A stretch of 64,000 nt of DNA from Hyaloscypha bicolor E (GCF_002865645.1 NW_020194631.1:372001-436000), one strand, 5' to 3'; shown: positions 47,458 to 60,466, counted from the first letter of the stretch. A program made the numbers and translations. The notes: generated by a model not told the origin, from the letters alone.

Positions 47458-48428
47458 AATCTTAGGATCGTTGAAAGGCCAGGGAAAATTGGTATCAAGT
47501 GCAGGATTCTATGCGCTCAAATAAGAAGGAGAGTGGCGTCGAGAAGGGAGGTCGTGGGCTAGGGAGGAGAATCGATGTCAAATGTTTCTTTTCCTTCCCA
47601 GAACGCTGAGCCAAATCGCGGTTGCCAAAATCAGAGCTTGAAACGACCACTGGCCGCGTCTGTCATTGGCTCGCTTCAGGCGCTAAAATAGCCTGGTCAC
47701 GTTCTCCCCCCTTTACACTTCGTATCTTCACCACATCTTGCCTTGAACCTCGACATCGACCAGTGGAAGAAACAGCACTTGGGCTCTTGAAGTTCTCGTC
47801 AGCTTTGTCCAAAGCTGCAATCTGTGTCAGTTGCAAGCTTGACGCACACGAGGTTCCCTCAAACACCTCATGCTCTTCCCACCTCAAGCACACACCATCT
47901 GATCCAATAACATCTACGATTCACATAAGGCTTTACATCTACAGCGCAGTCTTCGCAGCCTTTCTGCACTGTCTATAAACTTAGAGTATGACAAGAAGAG
48001 GCACCGATATCGGAAGACCCTGAGATGGTGCGCATCTATCTCTCTGAACCTCAATTTACGAGATTGGATTGACCATTGTCAATTTCAAACCTCAGAGGCT
48101 GAGTACAATTCACTCTCAAATTGATTGCAGATGATTTCCATCTTCAACTCCAACCCTCTCGAGTCTTTCTTGCTCTCTCCGTCGATCTCGTCCCACTACT
48201 TCTGCACACCCCCAACCCCTCGTTCAGGTTCGACATTTCACCTCTTCAACAATCAACAATTATCACTCAACCTCGCTTGGACAACTGCAATTAAGACTCT
48301 ATCGCCATTGATAGCAGAGTTCTCAATCAAGAGTCACTCAGCACTGTGATCGTTGTTCCTTTTCGATTCGTTCACTACTTGGAATCAGTTGACGCCGTCC
48401 CAACTTCGTCGTCACCGCCTCGCCACAC
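47458..48428. other. Intergenic, nothing recognised
   Basis: 5' flank of the DUF2433 gene and sequence before the BTB relic. Short frames at 47622-47978 and 48125-48349 lack any protein-like feature. Confidence 0.5.
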
Positions 48429-49589
48429 ATGCCGTCTCCTTTCTAGAAAGTCAGACCCTTCAACGTCAAGCATGGCGCCAAGAATGTTAAAAATATTAGT
48501 TCTGAATTAATTTCATCTCCACCAGAGTTCAAACGATTTTGTTGGCCCCTATTTCTCAGAATTTTGCTAATTTTCTTATCCCATTCCTTCTCATGTTATA
48601 TGTGGACCATTTACTGACAGGTTTCGGGCCACTCGGAAGAGATATTGTTCACATCAAAGTCGGCGAGGAAGAGCAAGATTTCGATATTCACAAAGAGCTC
48701 ACCTCCCTATTGCTCTCCTTACTTCAGAGTTGCTTTAGGCTCGGGATTCGAAGAGGCCAAGACCGGTGTTATGAAGCTTCCCAAAACAGACGCCACGTTT
48801 TTCGAAATCTTCTATGGATGGCTTTACAGGCGGAAACTATGGAGCAAAGATGCCAAAGAAGAAGACTTAGTCAAGCTCTATGTTTTTGCCGACATGCCGA
48901 GGATTCCTTCTTTGCAAAAGCCAGGCATTGAAAACAGTCCACAAGATATCAGATATCAACAACAACTTCCCCTATTCCATGATGGGCCATGTCTGGGAAA
49001 ACACAGTCTCAACAAGCCCTCTCCGCCGGTACTTCCTTGGCCAAATTATTTGAGAATCTGCACTTGAGTCGTTGGACACATGTGAAGAGGAATTCTCTGC
49101 TGAAGTGCAAATGGAAATCAACAAAGCCATAAACCGGGCCTTGGATGCTCTGATCAAACCTCCCACAAAGTTCCTCTTCTCGCCACTCAATAAGATGCGA
49201 GATTACTATGTCAGCCAAGGGGAAAGCTCAACCACCAGTTCGGGTAATCGAAACATCACCGGACCTCTTCCTCTCTTACGCTCTTACTTGTCTCTTGCTG
49301 AACGAACAGCGAGCACAGATCGGCTCAAGATCGGTTATGAGTATACCCTTTCGTCGCAGCATCCAGTCAATTTATTGGAGATGGTTTCCTCTGATTCATT
49401 TATGAACATTCACGACCATGGTCGGGGTACCAAAATCTCAGGAATGCCTTTCATTAGGCCAAAAATACAATCAGATAAGCAACATATTGTGCTTGTTCCA
49501 GTTCCCATGGGATTAGGTAAATCATTGCTATGGAACAGAGAAGAGATGGGTATCATTAATTACAAATTCTACGTCCTCCCAAAGCTTGT
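48429..49589 (+). pseudogene. Disabled BTB/POZ-domain gene
   Basis: ATG 48429 is followed after five codons by TAG (48444-48446), then coding continues in the same frame (KVRPFNVKHGAKNVKNISSE ... PPEFKRF). A GT-AG intron ending CTGACAG at 48621 joins to the BTB core FGPLGRDIVHIKVGEEEQDF DIHKE. A frameshift near 48700 leads to CSPYFRVALGSGFEEAKTGV, FFEIFYGWLYRRKLW and EDLVKLYVFADM. A second frameshift near 48920 leads to ALKTVHKISDINNNFPYSMM and ENTVSTSPLRRYFLGQII. A TGA (49051-49053) is followed without any shift by ESALESLDTCEEEFSAEVQM and about 170 more open codons to a donor-like site at 49589/49590. BTB proteins of this kind are often substrate adaptors; this copy cannot be made intact. 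The tail meets the 3' end of gem1. Confidence 0.75.
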
Positions 49590-49629
49590 ATGTCCCTTTC
49601 CTTCTTCCCACTGTCGACCATGTCATCCC

Positions 49630-51573
49630 TCAATTTGAGTTCGTAGTTCGTCTCCAAATCATTACCGCCGCGATCAACGCACAAGCCGTAGCCCCTAACG
49701 CAACATACATCCCCGTCCTATCCGGCGGCTCCTCTTCGCTCTTTGGAAATGCGGTACTAGGATTCGTGGCTGCTTCTGCCAGGGTAACAAACAGCTCACT
49801 AATGCTATTCCACGTCACGCTAACATGCAGTGGAGAATTCATATTCAAAGCCATAGTGTATTCATCTGGCTGTTTTTCTGACCTTTGCGTGGTTTTATCT
49901 TGGTCTGCCTTCAGTGCTGTGTAAATGGCCGGTAGCTCGTCGAGTTGGGGAAAGCGTTCTCTGAGCGATACGATGTGGGAGAAAGAGTCGGGGTCTGAGG
50001 AGTCATAGGTGTAGCATATTAAGTCGCAAGCATCTAATTTTGCTTGGTTTTCGAGAATGGCAGACTCGAGTTCCCCGAGTTCTTCGAGAATGAGGTAGCA
50101 CTGTTTGCCGCCTTGCAGTTCGACGCTGTTGACCGCTGTGCGGGGCTTGATTGAAGGTCGATACAGGGAATCAAACGGCCTATTGAGGAAAGCATCTAAA
50201 AGTGATGATTTGCCAGAGGAAGGAGCACCAAGGACATAGCACAGGACTACGTTCCGCTCTACACGTCCTGGCCGCCGGCGCCGTTTTCGTGGCTTGGTTA
50301 TTTTCAGTGCAGAAGTTGTGGAATTTCGAGGTCCTCCAGTTGCTTCAAATCCCAGATATGCAAGATACGAGAGTGTGGTACTGGGTGACACGAAGGTGGT
50401 CATAGACCATTGAGCAAGCCAGCCTTGAAGTGTGATATGACCAGCTTCGTTTCGAACAGTTGAAGAAGGAAAAGAGGTCTCAAGCCAGAACGGCGGTTGA
50501 CCAGGAGTAGGTGCAAAGAGGGCATCCAACTCAGAATCATTCAGGCCGCCGTCGTTGTCCTTATCAAACAACAAGAAGAGATCCACGAAGAAGCGGTATC
50601 CTGCAGGACTGAGTTCTGCTGAGCTGTTTTCTGGAATCTCAAATTTAGGATGTAGAAAGCTGTCTTTCAAGCTTAAGCTATCCGTATAATGAAACTTCCT
50701 CAGAATGATCCATATCGTTTCGTGTCTGCCTTTCTCTGCAAATATCTTGTTGAGATGGATAAAACCCTTTTGGTCTATCCCGTTTTCGACATCGGAGGCT
50801 GCCAGGGACTTGCTTATTGAAAGTTTGATATTATCCAAGTCGTCAGCGGACAATGGCTTCTCAAAGCATTTTGCCTGAAAATCGTGCATTTCCTGATCAT
50901 TCAAACATCCATCTTGGTCCTTATCACACAGATAGAATATCCTCTTCAAGGCAGCCACAGCCGCCGGCTTCAAGTTCCCCTCCTTCGAATCGAACAGAGG
51001 CGCGATTGGGTGTGTCACCGCTTTCTGGCAGAGAAAGAAGACCTCATTGACATTGTGGTGCTCCCTTGCGCTGGTCCGTATGCATGAATCAATCTCTTTG
51101 AATTCTGCCATAACGGGTAGCATCTCATCCTCCACCACTTGTGCCGTATTCCCATTTGTTGTCAAGTCCGATTTGTTTGCACATAGTACCACCGGTACAT
51201 TCACCCCCAGAGAGCGGAAGTATGGCATCCAAAACAGGGCCACTCGTTCATAACTGTAGTGGTCCGAGTAGACGAGTAGTATAACATTCGACTTTCGGAT
51301 TTCCTTTCGCAGAGTATTCCGCTCTTGGGGTAACGCAGAGGTATCGACGATGGTAGTTGTGACGTTCTCCGGCGTCCCAATGCTGGGTGGTATCGTTATT
51401 TGAGGGAGGACGGACTGAATCTTGTTTGTCACGAAGACATCCTTGACCAGCGAAGTGATCAAACTTGACTTTCCGGTAGCTTCATCCCCGCAAACGCATA
51501 TCCGTACTGATCAATGTCAGTTCCTTCCACGCACAGGGGGAGGGGGAGGTCGGAGATAGCTACCTGCCGACAT
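49630..51573 (-). CDS. gem1: Gem1/Miro mitochondrial Rho-like GTPase
   Basis: Two exons (51573-51564, only 10 nt, and 51506-49630) give 628 aa, normal for Gem1. The splice makes [20 protein letters not shown] with the first P-loop at residues 10-18, followed by the NKSD-type motif ([10 protein letters not shown]). EF-hand loops [13 protein letters not shown] (about residue 196) and [13 protein letters not shown] (about 316) lie in the middle. The second GTPase domain has the P-loop [10 protein letters not shown] (about 436). The C-terminal anchor is [20 protein letters not shown]. The protein sits in the outer mitochondrial membrane and supports ERMES, mitochondrial shape and inheritance. All key motifs are present. 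Intron 1 is 57 nt. Confidence 0.96.
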
Positions 51574-52184
51574 GTTGAAGCTGTTTCAGCCTTGCAAGGC
51601 GCGGCTATTGACTCTCCATCATCAATCAAGGGGGGACAGAAGGTCAAGGTTTATTATGCTGTAAGCTCGAGATGTTCCGGCGTTTACTCGTTAGCTTTGG
51701 CACGCCGCGGTTGAGTGCCGCAGCTGATCGTCTGATGTATCGTTTCCCAATGTTCCACCGCTACTTTACATGCTTGCTTTCGGCTCTCGGGCCACGGAAA
51801 TCCGCTGTCATTTAGGCGCGCCATCCCCGCTGTACTGGGAAAAGGGTGCATCCTCGGCGGCGATCCATCTCAGTCCTTGCCTCCCTCTCCATTTTGTCTA
51901 AATGCCCTCCTTTATTGAGCATTTTTCCAATTTGCCTTTGCATCTTTCTTGAAGCAAATCCGTCGCCATCGGCAGAAAGTCCTCTGTTCAGTCTTTCTTA
52001 CCCCCACGAATTCCAAGACAGGCTTCAGTTACCCCACACTTCTGTACCTGCAGGCCATTCAGCAGCTCCGTCGCTCGCGATTGCATTGCGCTCCCAAGAC
52101 ATTTTGGATAGCTATTTATCATTTCAGTATCTTTAACGAGCCATCTGAAGTTGGTCTGCACTCGGCAGACCCCACGAATACGCC
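51574..52184. promoter_or_regulatory. Divergent promoter region of gem1 and creC
   Basis: 611 bp between divergent start codons. It contains pyrimidine-rich tracts before creC. No specific operator identified. Confidence 0.45.
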
Positions 52185-54507
52185 ATGTTGTATGTGTCTG
52201 CCACTTGCGCACCTCCTGCCGTACTGGCTCGCGGATCGCTGATAAGATTCACTGAACAGTGTCCTACCACCACCTCCCAGATACCCTTCCCAAGCTGCGT
52301 ATAATCTTGCTGTGGCCAATGGACAAGCTGCGCCCATGATTGAAACCAACAATATCTTGACGCACCCTACGGGGCCAGAATACCAGCTGGTGGTGGGCGA
52401 AGGTTAGACTTTGCCGCATATCCCCCTTTCCGACAGATCTGAAGACAAAGGCAGGCACATATATTCTCAAGGAGGATCTCCACCTAGCAACCCCCCCACC
52501 ACACCCCTCTGAAGCTCCAGTCATCAATCCGAATCCTCTTGCGACCACTCCTCAGCCGGCTACAGCAGGAACCAAACTCTCATTGTTGTCGTTTAGTTCC
52601 CGGAGTTCAGCCCCACTCCTTTACAAGGTTGATACTAACAGGAGTATAAGATCCGGGGGTCTTCAAAGCAGTATACAGGAGCATCCCAGTGAAGGGCGGC
52701 CGTCTGGCGACTTGGTCCCTGGAAGCAGTGATGGGGGAGGGACATCAATGACTGGCAGTGCGAGGGCACCCCTCTCAATCGGTTCCGCTCCAGCATTCGG
52801 GGAAGGCAATTCTATGCTTTCTGCTCCGGCGACAAGCAAAGATGCAGGAAAGCGGCGCAAACCCAAAAACAACATCGCCAAGAGCAATTCGTCATTCATA
52901 TCAAGGTGCATAGTGCACGAGAACTTGACAAAAAGGCTACAAGATAGACCGGCAGATGGTTATTTTGCCTTTGCGAACATAAATCGTGCTTTCCAATGGC
53001 TTGACCTGTCATCCCCTCAAAAGGTATGAAAGCAGATATTTATGACCTTGAGCAACAGCTGATATGCAATATAGGCAGAACATCTCACCAAGATCCTGTT
53101 CACTAAAGGGCATTGTCTTTGTCATGATATAAACCAATCCACTAAAGCGTCAAATCATATTGATCTTATCATGGGGTTTTCTACTGGAGAAATCATTTGG
53201 TTTGAACCCATAAGTCAGAAATACACACGCTTGAACAAAAATGTGGGTGAAATATTGTTCATGGTTTGTTCAGATATTAACTCTCTGTAAGGGAATAATT
53301 AACGCTACTCCTGTCTCCGAGATTCGTTGGATACCAGGATCTGAGAACCTATTTCTCGCTGCACATATGGATGGGTCTCTGGTCGTATATGACAAAGAGA
53401 AAGATGATGCTGCATTTTTACCAGAAGAGAATGGCACACATACGAATGGAGATTCGGAGAAGAGTAACGGAAGCGGGGAACACTCGGCGAAGCTTCATGT
53501 GGACAAATCTGTCCACTCCAAAAATCAGAAGTTCAATCCTATCTCCTTCTGGAAGTTATCAAACCAGCGCATCAATGCCTTCGCCTTCTCTCCAGACAAC
53601 CGACATTTGGCTGTAGTTTCCGAGGATGGAACGCTGCGCATCATCGACTATCTCAAGGAACAGTAAGCAGTCTCCTTTGACTGATATGTTGTCCTGGAAC
53701 TAACATTATCAGACTCTTGGATCTTTATGCGAGTTACTACGGTGGCTTCCTGTGTGTCTGCTGGTCACCAGATGGCAAGTATGTCCTCACCGGTGGTCAG
53801 GATGACCTAGTCTCTATCTGGTCCGTTGCCGAGTCTACAATCGTTGCACGTTGCCAAGGTCATCAATCCTGGGTTACTGCTGTTTGCTTTGATCCGTGGC
53901 GTTGCGATGACCGAAACTATCGCTTCGGGAGCGTTGGTGAAGATTGCCGACTCCTGCTTTGGGATTTTAGTGTAGGGATGCTTCATCGTCCAAAAGCAGT
54001 AAGTATCAGATCTATAAGCAAAGAGAGAGTGAAGCTCTGACAACGTCGGGAAAGTCTTCTGTGAGGCAAAGGGGAAGCATATCGTCACGTTTCGCGAGTC
54101 CACTACAAAGAGCGGAGACACAGACTACCTCGGCAAGCAGGCTGAGGTCAAACTCCAGCCCCTCTTATGAGAGTGATGAGGATCACACAGTTGAGCACCC
54201 TGTCGAACCGAGGGCTACAACAGCTATGCTGCCACCAGTTATGGTACAGGTTTATTCCAATCTAATGAAAGGGATGCTAGGAGTGGTTACTAACTGAATG
54301 TAGTCCAAAGTCATAGACGCAGACCCACTATGCTGGGTGGAGTTCACGGAGGAATCTATCATTACAAGCTGTAAGAGTGGTAAGTCATTCAAATGTTGAT
54401 TGTATCTGTGGCAAAAGTGCTAACAATATGAAGGCCACATTCGCACATGGGACCGGCCTCGAGATACTACCGGCAGTAAGAGCGATACTACGTTAGCATC
54501 TGCCTGA
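52185..54507 (+). CDS. creC: CreC, WD40 protein of the CreB-CreC deubiquitination complex
   Basis: Nine exons: 52185-52189, 52260-52402, 52455-53023, 53075-53242, 53292-53662, 53713-53998, 54055-54243, 54304-54379 and 54434-54507, giving 626 aa. The 5-nt first exon (ATGTT) splices to T-GTC-CTA, rebuilding [11 protein letters not shown], the start known for CreC. Intron 2 restores [20 protein letters not shown]. The N-terminal half is Ser/Pro-rich (with [15 protein letters not shown] and [17 protein letters not shown]). The C-terminal half carries WD40 repeats: [60 protein letters not shown] and [13 protein letters not shown] ... [12 protein letters not shown], with a last repeat [15 protein letters not shown]. 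CreC stabilises the deubiquitinase CreB and acts in carbon catabolite repression. Several acceptors are AAG rather than CAG/TAG. Confidence 0.93.
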
Positions 54508-55312
54508 GCGCAAGAACTTACTTGTCTAGTCTCATAAGAACGCAAAATATTTGCGAAACGATGAAGGATGCAAGATGATGAAGGAGGCAATGCTTTCGTA
54601 TACCTTCAAAAGCACGTCCTGCATATTCGGTCTTGATATTTATCGTATGCCTTGTAGGCAAGGGCATGAATTCATTCAGTTACGAGACGATACAAACTCC
54701 AACCGTGTGACCTGTTGTGGTTCTGAGGCTTTATTTCTGTTCAGCTTCTCTGGTATGAAAGAATAGCTCAACAGTCGGTAGATGAGACTCATCGCTCGCA
54801 GAGTATAAACTCGTCTCACAATTTCCGTCAATGTGTGTTGCTTGTTTAGACACTCGACAGGTCCCTCGTAATTACTTCATGCTGTCTCACCCTCTCTCTT
54901 GAGTAAGCGCCAACATTTGCCTCTAAGTCGAGATCGAGATGACCAGTGTCTCACGGGCAAACCCCACTTTCCGTTCTTCCGGGAAGGAAATCGAGTCTGG
55001 ATTTCTAATGTAGACCCGATAGCGGACAATTATGACTCTAATTTGGTGCACTTGAAGATGTTTGTCAACTTCTGGCTGGTTGGATTCCCAAAACTATTGA
55101 GTCGGTTTTCACCCATGCCGTATTCCCCGCCGGTTAAATTCGATTCTCGACCTCTCCCCTTTATCGTTCCACCAGCTGACTCGACCACGTCTCACACGAC
55201 TTAGCTTACTTCCAAAGATGGGGGCTCTACAGTAGCTATTAAATCTTAGTTTCTCCCACACTGGTCTGTGTATCCTTCTTTCATCAAAATCCAAACACGG
55301 AGATAAATCAAG
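54508..55312. other. Intergenic, nothing recognised
   Basis: 3' flank of creC and 5' flank of the dioxygenase gene. Short frames (54551-54766, 54899-55204) show no domain or splice support. Confidence 0.5.
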
Positions 55313-56408
55313 ATGCCAGGCGTCATCGAAAACTCGGATTTTACCCTCACCGAGGAACAGAAGGCTCATTTCCTCGAGCATGGCTACGTGAAAGTTCCCC
55401 AATGCTTTACTCGAGAGCAAGCGACAGAGTTCACAGCCAAGATGTGGGCGAGACTCGGCATGGATCCGGACGACAAGAGCACTTGGACGGTGGAAAAACA
55501 TAACATGCCCTGGCACCATCACGTTCCCGTCGAAGAGTTTTCTCCTAAGGCGTTGTCTGCCATGTGTCAGCTTCTTGGTGGAGAAGACAGGATTTCAGAT
55601 GAAATTTTCTGGGGAGATGGATTTATCGTTAATTTGGGTGCGCCGGAATATAAGCCCGAAGATGAACTGAATTTGAGAAGTAAAAGCCAAATCAAAATTC
55701 ATAGGCCAATTGTTCAAGCACTGACATTAGTTAGATTTGGAGAATTGGCACAATGATGGAGACTTCTTCATACATTTTCTAGACAGTCCCGAGCAGGCAT
55801 TGCTGGTCATCCCTCTGTGGAGTGACATTGAAACAAAAGGTGGCGGGACTGCAGTGTGTGGAGAGGGCATCAAACACATTGCCAAGCATTTGGTACGTTG
55901 ACAGCGTTGAATTATCCAGATTGGCCCCCTAATCTAAAAATAGTATGAACACCCAGAAGGTACGACGCCTTGGATGAGATCCTTGCATGATCCAACACAT
56001 GCAAGGTATGAGGGCCGAGAATTTTGGCAGGAAATTGCTTGGAACGCTTCAAAGACCAGGGACGAAAGTTTTCATGAAGCAACAGGAGAAGTCGGAGATG
56101 TCTTCCTCTTGCATCCACTAATGCTTCATTCTGCCTCGAGGAATTTGTTGCGGAAGGTACGCATCATTACCAATCCTCCAGTGTCTCTCAAAGAACCGTT
56201 TTGCTTTGATAGGGCAGACCCGAAGGACTATTCCTTGGTAGAGCAAAAGACTTTGAATGATTTAGGGATGCCGAATGGGATTCCTGGCTGGAACATTACA
56301 AACCCAAGAGGTCCGTGGCGGTCAAATAGAACCAAGAAGCTGGAGGAATTGAGGAAGAAAGAACTTGAGAGACTGAATGGTCAGCCTTCGGTCGTGGAGT
56401 CATATTAG
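55313..56408 (+). CDS. Phytanoyl-CoA dioxygenase (PhyH) family protein
   Basis: Exons 55313-55679, 55735-55892 and 55944-56408 give 329 aa. It is a non-haem Fe(II)/2-oxoglutarate dioxygenase fold: an N-terminal segment EEQKAHFLEHGYVKVPQCF typical of PhyH proteins, the facial-triad motif WHNDGDFFIHFLD (H128, D130 by my count), and the distal histidine in FLLHPLMLHSASRN (probably H237), followed by RKVRI with the Arg that binds 2-oxoglutarate. No peroxisomal PTS1: it ends PSVVESY. No signal peptide. The substrate is unknown; fungal members hydroxylate lipids or secondary metabolites, but no biosynthetic cluster surrounds it. Splice phases are consistent at both junctions. Confidence 0.88.
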
Positions 56409-57165
56409 TAGACTGGACCTGGTGTTATGTCTGTAAGGGAACAAAGCTGTATTTCGAACATAGCGAAGTCCTATCAAACTCCTTTCACTTCAAGTCTCAA
56501 CCTTGTGCTTAAACTTCCAAGCAGGATCCGGTAAAGGCCCGCATATTCTGGGCTTAAATCCTATCAAACTTTCGAATATGTGATGGCTATAAACGCCCAG
56601 CGAACGATTCCCAAAACTTGACTTGATCCAATCCTGTTTGATTTCGCCTGTCTGACATTGAAACCTCTCCTCGATCCTTTGGGGAAAGAGACTTCAAGCG
56701 AAGTGTTCGGGTGCGAGTTCAGGTCCATTACGAGTACCCAAGACTAAGAACAGCGGTGCGTTCTGCAGCATCTTGAACGTGATTTAACAATCATGACAGC
56801 TCCTTCAGACTTTGACGTTCTGGGATGACAGGAAGCACTGGTTGGAGAAATGTAGACAGCAAATTTGCCGGGTGGGCAGTCTTACTTTGCTAGGTAGGAG
56901 CGAGGTAATTGTATACTGATTTGAGTTGCCAGTATCCCACAAAAAGCCTTTGATTATCAGCCGAAGTCTGTTGGTTTTATCCGAATCTGAGGTTGTTGAT
57001 GATGCGCCCCGCTCCCCAACAAGGTCTAGCTTCTTCAAGCCATTCCAGGACTAGCTGCTTGCTAATCCCTGGACAATCGGCGGCAACGAATGACGACCAG
57101 GGACGGACGTCAACTCCTCGACATTTTCTAAACCACAAATGCCATGATTCTCCGGGACTGTTGAC
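56409..57165. other. Intergenic, 5' flank of vps11
   Basis: No open frame with protein character, no repeat and no RNA gene recognised. Confidence 0.5.
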
Positions 57166-60100
57166 ATGGCTTTGAGTTCGGTAAGCTGCGAACACTGAAA
57201 AGACACTGAGAAAAGAAGGTACTAAAAGCTCGCAGTGGAAAACATTCGATTTCTTCGAGGTCAGCCCAGTCAACCCGCCAGACGATGAGAGCAAGGCCTT
57301 CTTCGAGAATAACGAAATCAGCTGCGTATGCTCTGGGTCGGAGAATCTGTTCCTTGGGAGCTACGATGGCATCGTGCGAATTCTCTCATCATCTTTCAAG
57401 ATCCTGCGAACTTTCCAGGCACACGACATTGGATCGATAACACATATGAAACAGGTGGAGGGAACTTCATTACTGGTTACAATAGCTGTGCGTATGGAAC
57501 TGGGGGAATTTCAGTGCTCAATGTGTATAGGAAGACATATCCAACGAACCAGTCTTAAAAGTGTGGGCTCTGGACAAGCCGGTGAAGAAGACAGGTTTAC
57601 CAACTTGCCAGTCGACACTGAGCATTCAGAATGGCCGCAAGCCGTTCCCAGTAGGTCCTTACTATGGCTCTGGACTGCGTGTGTTATTCAAGCCGCTAAT
57701 GCCTCTTCAGATATCTGCATTTACAGCCCTTGATGATCTTTCTCAACTCGCTGTAGGCTTTGCAAATGGTTCGGTTACGGTGGTACGCGGGGATCTTGTA
57801 CACGATAGAGGAGCGAAGCAGCGGACCGTTTACGAATCCGAAGAGCCCATCACAGGTGTGGAGTTTCGAGACGAGTCTAGGGTTATTACTCTCTATGTTT
57901 CAACGACATCACGCATTCTGAAGCTTGTGATATCTGGGAAGGGCCAAGGACAAGGCGCCCGCGCTATAGAAGACGCAGGTTGTGCTGTGGGCTGTATGAC
58001 CCTCGACGGAAAAAACGGTGATATTATTGTTGTTCGGGATGATGCTGTCTACTACTACGGGATTGATGGGCGGGGCCCATGCTATGCTTATGATGGCTCG
58101 AAAAGCTTGGTATCGGTCTTTGGGGACTATATTGTCCTGGTCTCTCCTCCTGCATCCACAACTTCTTCGACAAAGTCGAACACCCTCCGGCGGTTTGGTG
58201 GCGCTCAAGCTGATGTGCTTTTCAATACTTCGACTTTCACAATTCTAGACACGAGTCTGCACTTTATTGCCCATTCGGAATCCTTGGTCTCCCAAGTCAA
58301 GACGCTGTTCTCCATTTGGGGCGATCTCTTTGCACTTACACAAGATGGCAAGGTGAAACACTCCTCATCTGAATGATGCGTATGGCGATTAACATGTAGA
58401 TCAGATCTACCGCTATCACGAGAGATCCCTCCAACAGAGACTGGAGATCATGTATCAGCGCAACATGTTTGTTGCTGCAATAAATCTGGCCCAGAAATCT
58501 GGTATGGATGTACAACAGCAGAATGTCATCTTCCGAAAATATGGAGACTATCAGTACCAGAGGCAAGACTATGATGGTGCCATGCAACAATATCTGAAAG
58601 CAATTGATAACACTGAGCCGTCCCAGGTGATACGAAAGGTATGTTCTTACAGCATGCTTGGAAATGCATGCTAATCGCACCAGTTCCTGGACACTCAACG
58701 AATCCACAATCTCATCGAGTATCTAGAGGAATTGCACGAACACCACAAAGCTACGGCAGACCATACTACCCTCCTGTTAAATTGCTATGCAAAGTTGAAA
58801 GACATTGAGAAGCTGGAGAGATTCATCAAATCACCTGGTGATCTCAAGTTTGACCTCGACACGGCTATCTCGATGTGTAGACAAGGAGGCTACTATGAGC
58901 AAGCCGCTTACCTAGCCACCAAACACGGCGAGCATGAGCTTGTGGTTGATATCTTGATTGAGGACTCGAAAAAATATGCAGAGGCACTCCAATATATCTG
59001 GCATCTAGAGCCAGAAGCTGTAAGTGAGCATCTACGTAGTTTTGAATATACTACTGATCTTAGTCTAGGCATATCCGAATTTGATGAAGTACGCAAGAGT
59101 TCTTTTGGAAAATTGTCCAAATGAATCGACACAACTTTTTATTGAATATTTCACTGGGCAGTATCAGCAAAAGAAAGATGTAGTCGTCACACAAGTTGTT
59201 GCGCAACAACCGGGCTACGCTGCTGGAGCTGTTAACGCAGTCCAAAATTTGAAGGATCTTCTTCCACTTCCCTATATGAACCCTTCCGCTGTCACATCTC
59301 CCGCTACACAAGGCAATGTCGCCGTGGCGATCAGCGATGGTCAACTCATCGAAAACCCCGATCAATTAGCCGCACCATCATATACCCCTCCACAACCTCG
59401 GACAGCATTTTCGTCGTTCGTGGATCACCCGGGCGAGTTTATAGTCTTCTTGGAAGCATGTTTGAAGGGAAAAGATCTCAAAGAGCGCGACAAGATTGAC
59501 CTCTACACCACCCTTTTCGAAATGTATTTGCACAAGTCAAACGAAAAGAGAGGCGCGAATCGGGAAGAATGGGAAGCGAAGGCCAAGAAACTCATCGAAG
59601 GAAAGGATATCCCGATCGACACATCGAACGTGCTCTTGCTATCTCATCTCTCCGACTTCCGTGACGGAACCACCCTCGTCCGCGAGCAAGCTGGACTACG
59701 ATTCGATATTTTCCGATCTTATACATCTGCCAAAGACACTAGAGGAGCTATCAAAGCGCTGAAGAAATATGGTCCAGAAGAACCTCAGCTCTACCCTGCA
59801 GCACTATCATATTTCACATCAGATCCGAAGATCCTTGAAGAAGCTGGCGATGAACTGGACGCTGTTCTTGAGAAGATCGATGAAGATGGCTTGATGGCTC
59901 CCTTGCAAGTCATTCAGACTCTCAGTACGAATGCGGTGGCCACAATGGGAATGGTGAAAACTTATCTTCAGCAAACCATTGAGCGCGAACGGAAAGAAAT
60001 CGCTTCAAATCGACGACTCATCTCTTCCTATCGCAACGAAACCACAGACAAACGGCAGGAAATGGCGGACCTGAGCAGCAAACCGCAGACATTCAACAAC

Positions 60101-60397
60101 ACCCGATGTGCGTTCTGCGGCGCACCGCTGACTTTGCCAACGGTGCACTTTATGTGCAAACACAGTTTCCATCAGGGATGCTTGAATATGGAGGTTGGAG
60201 AGAACGGCCAGGTCGAAGGAGCTTGCACCGTTTGCAAGAAGGACAATGATACGATCCGGGCGATTAGGAAGGCGCAAGATGAGAGTGCTGATAGGCATGA
60301 TATGTTCTTGGATGCATTGGCACGGAGTCACGATAAATTCTCCACGATCAGCGAGTTCTTTGGGAGAGGCGTAATGGAGGTCCCATCTGTAGACTGA
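57166..60397 (+). CDS. vps11: Vps11/Pep5, core subunit of CORVET and HOPS
   Basis: Seven exons: 57166-57180 (15 nt), 57236-57487, 57531-57650, 57711-58352, 58405-58638, 58684-59019 and 59069-60397, giving 975 aa. It starts MALSS-WKTFDFFEVSP. The N-terminal beta-propeller includes ISCVCSGSENLFLGSYDGIV and LDDLSQLAVGFANGSVTVVR. The clathrin-repeat-like helical solenoid follows (YQRNMFVAAINLAQKSGMDV, TTLLLNCYAKLKDIEKLERF, CRQGGYYEQAAYLATKHGEH). The C-terminal RING-H2 reads CAFCGAPLTLP, FMCKHSFHQGCLN and CTVCKK. Vps11 tethers endosomes and vacuoles. Intron 5 uses an acceptor in GTAGATCAG, not the first AG, to restore DGKIYRYHERS. Every junction keeps phase 0, so skipping any internal exon would preserve the frame. 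Confidence 0.95.
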
Positions 60398-60466
60398 GAG
60401 TAGGTACGAAACCTAAATAATAAACCTCATGACTGTCGCCGACCGCTTCACTTGAACTGAGTTCGA

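Noticed and set aside
47622..47978. 118-codon plus-strand frame
   Set aside because: No domain, low protein character, antisense frame of similar length, and no splice partners.
52403..52436. 34-nt intron in creC ending at CCGACAG
   Set aside because: Using the next acceptor (GGCAG at 52454) gives a normal 52-nt intron and the conserved [15 protein letters not shown] sequence.
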